A stretch of 64,000 bases of DNA, from the NCBI RefSeq assembly GCF_963455295.1, contig NZ_OY734020.1:2294001-2358000 (forward strand), given 5' to 3'. The position numbers and the translations under genes were made by a program. The DNA comes from Candidatus Thiodiazotropha sp. CDECU1. Lineage in GTDB: Bacteria; Pseudomonadota; Gammaproteobacteria; Chromatiales; Chromatiaceae. The notes under the pieces were generated by a model that had not been told where the DNA came from, searched no databases, and saw only the letters and a list, made by a program, of their open reading frames with translations. How positions within the stretch are numbered: position 1 is the first letter of the stretch; each line of letters starts with the position of its first letter. Positions 25,378 to 33,546 of this stretch are shown here, one piece after another.

Positions 25378-25881
25378 TTACTCTACCTTCGCCAGGCACA
25401 ATCTCTGATAGTAGGGTAACAAGGCCTCTTCGGTAAGGGCTCTGTAATAGTCGTCGAACTGTTTGAGATCACTTTGATGCGCCTGTTTGGTACGTATCGC
25501 GGTTAGCACATTATCAGCGCATTGAAAAAGATGGAGTTCGTTCTGCAAATATTCCATGCTGTTTTTTTCCGGTGGCGATAATCCTTTACCCATTGCTTGC
25601 TCCGCCGACTGATCGACCGAAAAATACTTGGGCGTTACAGCTCTCAACTCATGCAACTGCCCATTCTCCGCATCGAATAGAGCCAACAGGCTGGGAGGCC
25701 ATATCTGGTATCCCAGCTCCGGATTCACCGCTTCACCTCTGCCCACCAGAAAGGCAATAAACAGTCTGTTTTCACCAACTACCGGGATTGGCAAACTCAT
25801 ATAGTTGGCAAACTGAAGTGACGGGGCGATGAGGTTTCTTGCCGATGCAGTGACGACCGAAGTGGATAGTTGATCAGACAT
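25378..25881 (-). CDS. Unknown protein in T6SS effector operon
   Basis: 167 residues, no signal peptide or membrane helix. The N-terminal half looks like a mixed sheet (LFIAFLVGRGEAVNPELGYQ), and the C-terminal half is helical and Glu/Gln/Leu-rich (SMEYLQNELHLFQCADNVLTA, YYRALTEEALLPYYQRL). No family recognised. It sits 24 bases before the DUF922-like gene and could be an immunity protein, a co-adaptor or an effector subunit. Confidence 0.6.
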   Translation of the reverse strand: MSDQLSTSVVTASARNLIAPSLQFANYMSLPIPVVGENRLFIAFLVGRGEAVNPELGYQIWPPSLLALFDAENGQLHELRAVTPKYFSVDQSAEQAMGKGLSPPEKNSMEYLQNELHLFQCADNVLTAIRTKQAHQSDLKQFDDYYRALTEEALLPYYQRLCLAKVE

Positions 25882-25907
25882 AGGATGGATACCTTTACAA
25901 TCTACCT

Positions 25908-26495
25908 CTAGGAATTGGCGACATGCCCGACCCAGCGTAAAAAATCACCGCCAAGCATATCGTAATAGGGCGACAACGGCTTTTCGGCATGCCGGTCGAA
26001 ATAGTGGACATACTGCTTGGCTGCCTGCTTGATTTCCATACTGACAGCAGCATCCCCTTTGACAAATGCTGGAATCAGGATGTCATACAGGGTCCATATG
26101 CGTTCAAATTCGGGAATAATATCCTCAGGCTTCTCAAACGCCGGCCTGTTGTGAATCCATGGCGGCGGCTTCAGGTTTGGCACATCCATTTCGAATTTCT
26201 TGATGGTAAGGAACGAGTTACTGGAAAGATCATAGCTTGCAACGTATTGAGGCTCTGTAATCGCGGTTCCATACTCCGGGGTCGTACGTGTAAAGTAGAT
26301 GAGTCGCCGTACGATAATCCGGTTATTCTCGATCTTCACCAACGGCAATGTGATACCGCGTTCTACCGGCATCATATTCGCGTGCTGTCCGATCTGCTGG
26401 ACCGCATCTTTCATGGACATGGCATAAACACCTGTTGTATCAATGCATAACAACAAACAAAGTAGCTTGGCATAACAGAAGACCCTCTTATCCAT
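25908..26495 (-). CDS. Secreted protein, probable immunity to the PAAR-C39 effector
   Basis: 195 residues from ATG 26495 (a TTG at 26507 is also in frame). Sec signal peptide with cleavage near GVYA-MS. The mature part is mixed alpha/beta with IVRRLIYFTRTTPEYGTAITEP and a helical C-terminus. It starts 5 bases after the stop of the PAAR-C39 gene. A periplasmic protein placed directly after a T6SS effector gene is the usual arrangement for an immunity protein, which implies the effector domain acts in the periplasm. No family recognised. Confidence 0.6.
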   Translation of the reverse strand: MDKRVFCYAKLLCLLLCIDTTGVYAMSMKDAVQQIGQHANMMPVERGITLPLVKIENNRIIVRRLIYFTRTTPEYGTAITEPQYVASYDLSSNSFLTIKKFEMDVPNLKPPPWIHNRPAFEKPEDIIPEFERIWTLYDILIPAFVKGDAAVSMEIKQAAKQYVHYFDRHAEKPLSPYYDMLGGDFLRWVGHVANS

Positions 26496-26500
26496 AATTG

Positions 26501-27529
26501 CTACCAAATCGGATTATTGGTAACAGCCGCACCTGAGGGTGCAAATCCATTTGCAATGGAATTATTCGCACCCGTAGTGAGAAAATTTTGAAACTGGGCG
26601 GCCGTTGCCCGCTGATTGCAAGCACCAATGCCGGTATCGTTATAGATGACGTGGGTGATATTGCCAGCGTCATCGTATTCATAACCTGTAACTGTTACAG
26701 CATGAGCACCTGTCTGCGTCCCCCAGCCGGGAAGGCCCGATACATCACCGTTGGCGATAACCCCCCTTCCCTGTGAAAGCGCAGTCTCGAGCTGGCTGAG
26801 TTGGAGACCGGTTGAAGTGGGAGCCACTCTGCTCGATGGCACTCCGTTGTTGGTAAGTATCGAGGCCTGCTGCCCCGACGTGGTGCCGCCGCTGTACCAG
26901 GCCTGATTTGCTGCCGTCACAGTACCACCGCTTCCAGCACTGCCGATGGCTGCTTGGGATGCATTGCTATTGGCAATGGCAGTATTCATCATGGCCTCTT
27001 GACCTGGGTTTGCACCAGTAGCCTGTTGTACGATCTGCCTCGAGGATTCAATACCACAATTGTTATAGCTTTGCCCTGGGGTATTGGAAGCAATAGGGTT
27101 TCCACCTGAATCGGTGGACCCTGGGGGTGGACTTCTTCCCGCCGCCATGCTTTGACAGGCCTGATTGCCCAAGCGGGGATTGCCGGTGACGCCGGAGAGA
27201 CCGATCAGTACCGTTGGGCAGCAAGGAGGCATGATCACCGAGCCGGGATGGGTGCCTGAATCAGTCATCCTCGCGGCCGGCATATTCATGATAGGCACGG
27301 GAAAGGCGCCGCGCACGATAGGATTTGGTACGGGTACTGGTGTTACGCAGAGACTCATGTCACCCATCCGCGCTGCTGGCTTACCACCGATCAATACAGT
27401 GAGCGCTCCCGGCGGTATGATGGGAAGCCCTGGCGGTGGAGCGTGAGGGACCGGCGGTACGGCAGGAATTACTTGAGGTAAACTACAGAAGATCATATCG
27501 CCTACCCGGGCGGCAGGTTTACCACTCAT
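26501..27529 (-). CDS. PAAR (DUF4150-type) protein with C-terminal papain/C39-like peptidase domain, T6SS effector
   Basis: 342 residues, ATG 27529 with GGGGAGC upstream. Residues 1-112 form a DUF4150-type PAAR domain (KPAARVGDM, GALTVLIGGKPAARMGDMS, MPAARMTDSGTHPG, PCCPTVLIG), the cone that caps VgrG. After a Gly/Ser/Pro-rich linker, residues about 150-342 form a predicted cysteine-peptidase domain: Cys158 in YNNCGIESSRQIVQQ, His276 in TGAHAVTVTGYEYD, and Asn297-Asp298 in VIYNDTG. This is the Cys-His-Asn/Asp order of C39/papain-like enzymes. It is 62 bases downstream of vgrG, with a DUF2169 adaptor in the operon. Substrate unknown. Confidence 0.8.
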   Translation of the reverse strand: MSGKPAARVGDMIFCSLPQVIPAVPPVPHAPPPGLPIIPPGALTVLIGGKPAARMGDMSLCVTPVPVPNPIVRGAFPVPIMNMPAARMTDSGTHPGSVIMPPCCPTVLIGLSGVTGNPRLGNQACQSMAAGRSPPPGSTDSGGNPIASNTPGQSYNNCGIESSRQIVQQATGANPGQEAMMNTAIANSNASQAAIGSAGSGGTVTAANQAWYSGGTTSGQQASILTNNGVPSSRVAPTSTGLQLSQLETALSQGRGVIANGDVSGLPGWGTQTGAHAVTVTGYEYDDAGNITHVIYNDTGIGACNQRATAAQFQNFLTTGANNSIANGFAPSGAAVTNNPIW

Positions 27530-27591
27530 GTTGAGCTCCCCTCGTTAACAATACACCAATATCCATGCATCTATGCTCTTTATGAATTTGT

Positions 27592-29784
27592 TCATGTATT
27601 GATTTTGACCATGGTGCCCTTGATCGTGATGATACCCCCGGCATCGATATGTACCTTGCCTGCAGCGGTTTTGAAGGTCACATCCGTCCCGGAAACCTCG
27701 ATCTTACCGCTCGGCTCCATGCTGATGGCTGCGGCACCGGTCTTCAACTCAATCTTAGTTGCGGCCTCTAATTTATACTCACCCTGGGTGTCGATGCTGT
27801 AATCCCCTTTGATCGCGGATTTCTTCTCACCATCCACTTCTTCTGACAGCTCGCCACTGACAGATGCTCCATAATCGCCACCAACACTGGTCTTCCTGTC
27901 ACCGCCCACGGTCTCCAATTTGACGCCACCAACCTCTTCTGCCTTTGCGCCCGCCACCGTCTCATTCATCGCACCACCGACCGAGACCTGATACAGGCCA
28001 CCGATTGTGAGCTCCTTTGCGACACCCACTGTTTCCGCGCTATTGATGCCGACGGTTTCCGATTTATTCGAACCGATTGTTTCTGTCTGGTCGACACCCA
28101 CCGTGTGGGACATATTCAAACCGATGGTTTCGGTATGATTTTTAGCGATGGTTATGGTCTTGTCGTTATTCACCGTCTCTGTCTTGTCGTGACCGACGCT
28201 AAGCGAGCGATTGTAACCAACCTGTTCGGTGCGGCTGCTCTCGGTGATGTTTTTGTGGTTTTTCTCGGCATGGATATAGAGCTCTTCGGATCCCTTTTTG
28301 TCCTCAAACCGGATTTCGTTGAAATTATCCCCTGAACCACCCTTCGTACTGCGACTCTTGATCCCACTCTGGGTCATATTGGAAGGCAGTCCATAGGGTG
28401 GCATCTGATCAGCGTTATAGACCCGCCCAGTGACGATCGGCCGGTCGGGATCGCCCTCGAGAAAATCGACAATCACCTCCTGACCAATGCGTGGTATATG
28501 CATGGCCCCCCAGTTCTTGCCCGCCCATACCTGCGCCACCCGCACCCAGCAGGAACTGTTTTCATCCCTGCTGCCATAACGGTCCCAATGAAACTGCAGC
28601 TTCACGCGCCCATACTCGTCGGTGTAGATCTCCTCTCCCGCCTGACCGACCACCACCGCTGTCTGTGGCCCCTGCACCATCGGCTTCGGCGTGATCCGTG
28701 CTGGACGAAATCCCTCTTTGGTGTCCATACAACTGAACTCACACGCATATAACGGCCCCTCGGCTATCTCTGGCACCGACTCGAAGGCATCAGCCTGAAG
28801 CGCATAATACGCACCGGTGACCAGATATTCCCGATTCTGATCCCCCCGTGGATGCTCGGTCATGGTGAACAGACCGCCCGTCGTTATGCCGCGCGCATTC
28901 CCCTTCCCTTCCAGAACCTCATGCCCCCCCTGCAGCTCCTGTATCCGATGCCTGGCGTAGCCCTCGCCATCCGGCGGCACTTCGTACTCACCCGGATAGT
29001 CGTAGATCTCATAGTCCGAATAGGGATGACTTCTCGGCATCAGCGCATTCGTAGAAAGATCGGATTTCGGTTTCTTGAAGTCGTAATCAGTGTGCGCATA
29101 TTTGCCCGGCCGTACCGCTTTGGTGAATTTCCAGCTATGAATATAATCCTGAAAACGGCTGGAACCGGTCTCTGCGGGCGGCAAATAGGGAATATCCGAA
29201 TAGGCCTCCAACACACTGTGAGAGCTGTAATCATCACACAATATCAGTGTGTGCTTGCCTGCCTCATGCTTGAAGAAATAGTAGATGCCCTCCTGCTCCA
29301 GCAATCGGCTGACAAAATTAAAATCGGTCTCCCGGTACTGAACACAATACTCCCACTCCCGATAGGAGCCGGTCAGGTGATCCTCAAAATCACTGAAACC
29401 ATTGTCACGAAACACCTCCTTGATGATGTCTGGTACCGTCATGGCCTGAAAGATGCGGCAGTCCGAGGTCTGGGTCAGCAGCCACAACCAGGGCCGCAAC
29501 GTGACCCGATAATGGGCAAAATAGGCCATGTGCCCAACCTGTGTGAACTGACTCACATAACCATCGAAATAGCGCTTGGTGGTATTCACCATATCCATCT
29601 CGACCGTCATCTTCTTGCCCAACAGATCGTCATGGGCTACCGACTCATTGTCACTCAGCAGGTCAATGGTAAATTCGTACAACCGACCCAACTCCTCCCT
29701 CCCCTCCAGCTTGAGGATCAAGAGCTCATCAGGGCCCAGTGGGGTTTTGATCTGTAGCTGTCGGTTACTTTGTGTGAAAGCCAT
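27592..29784 (-). CDS. vgrG: T6SS spike protein VgrG (TssI)
   Basis: 730 residues, ATG 29784 with AGGAGT upstream. gp27-like part about 1-370 (FDGYVSQFTQVG, YCVQYRETDFNFVSRLLEQEG, GIYYFFKHE). gp5-type OB domain about 380-480 (VVGQAGEEIYTDEYGRVK, FHWDRYG, CWVRVAQVWAGKNWGAMHIP). A long C-terminal beta-helix about 500-700 is built from short Val/Thr/Gly repeats (ETIGLNMSHTVGVDQTETIG). No extra enzymatic domain follows, so it is a structural spike whose cargo is carried by the PAAR protein next door. First gene of the leftward effector operon. Confidence 0.95.
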   Translation of the reverse strand: MAFTQSNRQLQIKTPLGPDELLILKLEGREELGRLYEFTIDLLSDNESVAHDDLLGKKMTVEMDMVNTTKRYFDGYVSQFTQVGHMAYFAHYRVTLRPWLWLLTQTSDCRIFQAMTVPDIIKEVFRDNGFSDFEDHLTGSYREWEYCVQYRETDFNFVSRLLEQEGIYYFFKHEAGKHTLILCDDYSSHSVLEAYSDIPYLPPAETGSSRFQDYIHSWKFTKAVRPGKYAHTDYDFKKPKSDLSTNALMPRSHPYSDYEIYDYPGEYEVPPDGEGYARHRIQELQGGHEVLEGKGNARGITTGGLFTMTEHPRGDQNREYLVTGAYYALQADAFESVPEIAEGPLYACEFSCMDTKEGFRPARITPKPMVQGPQTAVVVGQAGEEIYTDEYGRVKLQFHWDRYGSRDENSSCWVRVAQVWAGKNWGAMHIPRIGQEVIVDFLEGDPDRPIVTGRVYNADQMPPYGLPSNMTQSGIKSRSTKGGSGDNFNEIRFEDKKGSEELYIHAEKNHKNITESSRTEQVGYNRSLSVGHDKTETVNNDKTITIAKNHTETIGLNMSHTVGVDQTETIGSNKSETVGINSAETVGVAKELTIGGLYQVSVGGAMNETVAGAKAEEVGGVKLETVGGDRKTSVGGDYGASVSGELSEEVDGEKKSAIKGDYSIDTQGEYKLEAATKIELKTGAAAISMEPSGKIEVSGTDVTFKTAAGKVHIDAGGIITIKGTMVKINT

Positions 29785-30214
29785 CCAAGACTCCTGCGCG
29801 TCTAAATAAGCATTGAATATTTTTTTTGTAACCCATGCCTAAACGTTCTCTAGATGGTGAGATGATATATAAGCATGCTTTATATTAGAGTATGTGTATC
29901 AGAATAGCTTCGGTCAATGCTATCGTGTAGGTAGTTTTGCACACTCACTGTGTGGCACTATTTACAATGCACTGCACAATAACCATTCCACCTGTCATCT
30001 TACTCTACACCTAAGCGAGCCTATCATTCATCCAAATGGGTAAAAAATGATCGCCCAGGATTCTGTTGACCAGTTACAATATGAAAATATGGACATATAC
30101 TTAAAGATAGACCACATGGAATCATTGAACAGTTGCTGCAACCTGCTACGCTTGTGGTTTGTTGAGTGACATAGTTCCGTTACTAATTGTATATAATAAG
30201 GATGAGATAAATAC
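29785..30214. other. Divergent control region of the T6SS effector operon and sheath-fusion gene
   Basis: 430 bases, AT-rich, between divergent vgrG and the TssB-TssC-like gene; it must hold both promoters. I found no convincing sigma-54 -24/-12 pair (a TGGCAC at 29953 lacks a correctly spaced GC element) and no long hairpin. An 86-codon leftward open frame at 30028-30288 overlaps the sheath-fusion start and is not protein-like. Confidence 0.4.
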
Positions 30215-31627
30215 ATGTCGGAGCGAATGCACTTCTCGGTCGATCTCGGTAGAAAGGAAGATTTGAAGCACCCAAGGAAACCTGCCAATGGCTATACCAT
30301 TGTCTTACTCGGGGCCTTTGGCGGAGGCACCGGTACTGGTAATCCAGTCACTGAAACCAGCCTTTCACTGCATAGTATCGAAATCGAGACAATCGACGAA
30401 CTGATCACAAAGTTGCAACCTTCGATATCATTCGCACTGGATGATGAATCAATCCCATCCATAACCCTTACTTTCAAATCCCTCGATGATTTTCATCCGG
30501 ATGGCCTGCTTGAGCAATTAGCTGATCATCAAATTTCTAATGAATGCACAGATGAAGTACCGGCCTTTGATGCGAAATCAGAAGAGATTGAATCGCAACA
30601 GGAGACACTGTCGCGCTTGCTTGGAGCGCGCCCCCTGTCTGCGGAACAGCGCCGGGGAGCAGGCCCGTCGTTGTCCGATGCGAAACAATCGATGATTACG
30701 GATGTGGTTCGTCGACTTGCTGAAAATGCTGCAGATCCGGATCTGCCTATGGCAGCTGATGCGCAAGCAGCTGCCAAGCGGTCTGATACAGACAAAACCA
30801 TATTATTAAGAAGCCTGCTGCACCATGATGCCTTCCAAAAGCTGGAAGCGGGCTGGCGTTCTGTGGATTGGCTCATGCACAATATTGAGCCCGATCCGGC
30901 AATACGTTGCTACCTATTGAATATCTCACGCACCGAGTTGGAGCAGGAGTGTTCAAGTCATGTTGACGCAAAATCCTCCGCCCTCTATCACAGGCTAAGA
31001 TATGCTTTCGAACGCAATGATTTATTAGAATCCAGTTTTATACTTATAGATAATCACGAATATGGGCCTGATCAGGAAAGTGTGGCAATGCTCAATTGGT
31101 TGGGATCTTTGGCAGGTGGATTTGCGGGCACCCTGCTGGCCGGGTCCAATTCGAGTTTCCTGAATGATCAGAACGGGACCGGGGAGCTCTACAATGAGTG
31201 GCAGAACTTCAGGAAACAACCCTCAGCAACAAACGTAGCATTGCTCTATCCTCAGGTGTTGCTCAGGCTACCTTACGGTTCAGCTACCGATCCCATTCAA
31301 TCTCAAGCATTCGAAGAGCTGGATGAAAAATGGTCAATTGAAGATCTGTTGTGGGGTAATCCCGCATACGCACTGGCAATATTGTTGATCAGGCAGTGGA
31401 CGGTTCAGGGTGACCGGGAGCAGGTACCGATATTGACTGATCTGCCTGCCTATTCTTACCCAAGAGAAGGAGAACACCATCTTCAGCCCTGCACTAAACG
31501 CATATTGCATGAGCAACAGATAAACCAATTACTCGCTCTTGGAATCATCCCGGTCATCGGCAGCCGGAACAGGAACGCCATTCAGCTGCCTTGGTTCCAA
31601 CGCCTGGGCCAGTCCAGCAACGCGTGA
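30215..31627 (+). CDS. Single-chain TssB-TssC-like T6SS sheath protein
   Basis: 470 residues, ATG 30215 with AAGGATGAG upstream. Residues about 25-105 resemble TssB (IEIETIDELITKLQPSISFAL, ITLTFKSLDDFHPDGLLEQL). A polar helical linker spans about 115-195. Residues about 197-460 resemble TssC: LLHHDAFQKLEAGWRSVDWL, LLIDNHEYG, LRLPYGSATDPI, WGNPAYALAILLIRQW, LLALGIIPVIGSRNRNAIQL. The C-terminal ~130 residues of normal TssC are absent. A complete tssB-tssC pair lies 1.4 kb downstream, so this is an extra sheath-like protein. A cap, plug, baseplate-end or regulatory role is inferred. It is encoded upstream of tssA on the same strand. Confidence 0.8.
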   Translation: MSERMHFSVDLGRKEDLKHPRKPANGYTIVLLGAFGGGTGTGNPVTETSLSLHSIEIETIDELITKLQPSISFALDDESIPSITLTFKSLDDFHPDGLLEQLADHQISNECTDEVPAFDAKSEEIESQQETLSRLLGARPLSAEQRRGAGPSLSDAKQSMITDVVRRLAENAADPDLPMAADAQAAAKRSDTDKTILLRSLLHHDAFQKLEAGWRSVDWLMHNIEPDPAIRCYLLNISRTELEQECSSHVDAKSSALYHRLRYAFERNDLLESSFILIDNHEYGPDQESVAMLNWLGSLAGGFAGTLLAGSNSSFLNDQNGTGELYNEWQNFRKQPSATNVALLYPQVLLRLPYGSATDPIQSQAFEELDEKWSIEDLLWGNPAYALAILLIRQWTVQGDREQVPILTDLPAYSYPREGEHHLQPCTKRILHEQQINQLLALGIIPVIGSRNRNAIQLPWFQRLGQSSNA

Positions 31628-31891
31628 CAGTTTATGCATAGGGAACATCTGCACCATTATTTGAATAGTAACCAGGATCGTAGTCGGCCATGAATTGGGT
31701 GTTAAAAAGTTACGTAATTGACCAAAATGGTAATATTTAACTTCCACTTATATGCATTTGTTCTAGTATCAACTACAACGGTTTTGTGCTAAACCTAGGT
31801 ATAAAAAGGGATATGCAAAATCGACATTGGATAGAGAGAAACAGAACAGTTAAATCAAGCAGAATCGAATAGCTCATTTTAATGCTCTTTC

Positions 31892-32929
31892 ATGGGGGAC
31901 GCAGGATTGACGGCTACCATTGACCTAGAAAAACTTCTCACCGCGGTCTCAGATGAGGCCCCAGCAGGGTCCGATTTAGAATACGACCCTCTATTCAGTG
32001 AGATGGAACGGGCAGCAGAGGGTAAAGAAGAGCAGGAGTTTGGAGACACAATCGTTCCGGCTGAAGACCCGGACTGGCGTGAACTGAAAGCCAAAGCCCT
32101 ACAGGTACTGGAGCAGAGCAAGGACCTGCGGGCAGCCATCCACCTCACACTCGCATTAATCCATACCGATGGCTTGGCCGGTCTGTCCGATGGTCTCGAA
32201 CTCATCAAAGGCTATATTGAACAGTATTGGGATAGCCTGCACCCTCAACTCGATCCTGATGACAACAATGATCCCACTATCAGGATCAACACCTTGATCA
32301 ATCTGTGTGATCCGATCCAAGCCCTTGGCGCCGTCAACAAGGCCCCTCTGGTTTCATCCACCATAATGGGCACTTACAGTTACCGGGATATTCAAATCGC
32401 TTCAGGCAGTCTGCAGCCGGCAGACGGGGAAAACCCGGAGATTGCACTGGATCAAGTCGACGCCGCTTTTCGCGAGTGCCCAGCCGAACAGACACAACAG
32501 ACCCTATCCCATATCGGGCATGCCATCGAGTGGGTGAATACGATAGAGCGTCAGCTCAATGAGCGGGTAGGTCTTGATCAGGCACCCGACCTTCAATCCT
32601 TGGCAGAGTTATTGAAACTGCTGCAAAAAGAGGTGGCAACCCGCGCCGGTGTTGACACCGGGGACGAGGCAATGGACCAGGATACGGGTGATGCTTCAAC
32701 ACAGCAGAAGGCTTCCTCTCCTGGAGTCATCAACAGCCGTGACGATGTCATTAGCGCCTTGGAGAGGATCAACCAATATTACCGCAAAAATGAACCATCC
32801 AGCCCAATCCCGTTGCTACTTGATCGTGCAAAGCGGCTGGTGAAGATGGACTTTTATGAGATCGTCCAGGACTTGGCGCCAAATGGTATGTCTCAATTTG
32901 ATTTTTTGTGGAAGGAAGAGGATAGATAG
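31892..32929 (+). CDS. tssA: T6SS baseplate/assembly protein TssA
   Basis: 345 residues from ATG 31892; a TTG at 31907 with GGGGGAC and AGGA upstream is an alternative start. The ImpA N-terminal domain (about 10-130) is clear: DEAPAGSDLEYDPLFSEME, VPAEDPDWRELKAKALQVLE, WDSLHPQLDPDDNNDPTIR. The C-terminal helical part ends in RAKRLVKMDFYEIVQDLAP. Length matches the short TssA1 type of Pseudomonas H1-T6SS, a ring at the baseplate or distal end that primes tail assembly. First gene of the rightward core operon. Confidence 0.9.
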   Translation: MGDAGLTATIDLEKLLTAVSDEAPAGSDLEYDPLFSEMERAAEGKEEQEFGDTIVPAEDPDWRELKAKALQVLEQSKDLRAAIHLTLALIHTDGLAGLSDGLELIKGYIEQYWDSLHPQLDPDDNNDPTIRINTLINLCDPIQALGAVNKAPLVSSTIMGTYSYRDIQIASGSLQPADGENPEIALDQVDAAFRECPAEQTQQTLSHIGHAIEWVNTIERQLNERVGLDQAPDLQSLAELLKLLQKEVATRAGVDTGDEAMDQDTGDASTQQKASSPGVINSRDDVISALERINQYYRKNEPSSPIPLLLDRAKRLVKMDFYEIVQDLAPNGMSQFDFLWKEEDR

Positions 32930-33009
32930 GGCAAAGGAATCACCCGGCCGGAATCCGTTTTTAGTGGCAACATACCGATTAGGTACTAGAGATAATAGAG
33001 AGGTAGATC

Positions 33010-33543
33010 GTGGCAAAAGAGAGTAGCCAAAAGTTCGTAGCCCGTAACCGGGCACCCAGGGTCCAGATTGAGTACGACGTGGAACTCTACGGGGCTGAAA
33101 AGATGATCCAGCTACCTTTCATCATGGGAGTGATGGCGGATCTTTCAGGTAAGCCGCAAGAGGCATTAGCCCCGGTGGCCGAGCGTAAGATGCTGGAGAT
33201 CGATGTCGATAATTTCGATGAACGTCTCAAGGCCATGAAACCACGAACAGCCTTCAGAGTACCCAACACACTGACAGGTGAAGGTAATATCAATGTGGAT
33301 ATCACCTTTGAGAGTATGGATGACTTTTCACCGGCGGCAGTCGCGCAAAAGGTCGGGGCTTTGCGACAGCTGCTCGATGCCCGTACCCAATTGGCCAACC
33401 TGTTGACTTATATGGATGGTAAATCAGGGGCGGAGGAGCTGATTGCCAAGGCTTTGAAAGACCCGACACTACTCCAAACCCTCGCCTCATCCCCCAATTC
33501 TGACGAAGCATCATCTGAGGATTCGTCCTCAGCAGAGGAGTAA
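33010..33543 (+). CDS. tssB: T6SS sheath small subunit TssB (VipA/HsiB)
   Basis: 177 residues, GTG start at 33010 with GAGAGG upstream. Full-length TssB: N-terminal KFVARNRAPRVQIEYDVE, then ELYGAEKMIQLPFIMGVMADL, ITFESMDDFSPAAVAQKVGA and a helical C-terminus. With TssC it forms the contractile cytoplasmic sheath. Only 3 bases separate it from tssC. Confidence 0.95.
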   Translation: MAKESSQKFVARNRAPRVQIEYDVELYGAEKMIQLPFIMGVMADLSGKPQEALAPVAERKMLEIDVDNFDERLKAMKPRTAFRVPNTLTGEGNINVDITFESMDDFSPAAVAQKVGALRQLLDARTQLANLLTYMDGKSGAEELIAKALKDPTLLQTLASSPNSDEASSEDSSSAEE

Positions 33544-33546
33544 AGC

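Noticed and set aside
28852-29757. 301-codon forward frame opposite vgrG
   Set aside because: Antisense shadow of a clear VgrG gene; composition typical of a complementary frame.
29953-29973. Sigma-54-like TGGCAC element upstream of the sheath-fusion gene
   Set aside because: The GC of a -12 element is not at the required distance; no functional -24/-12 pair.
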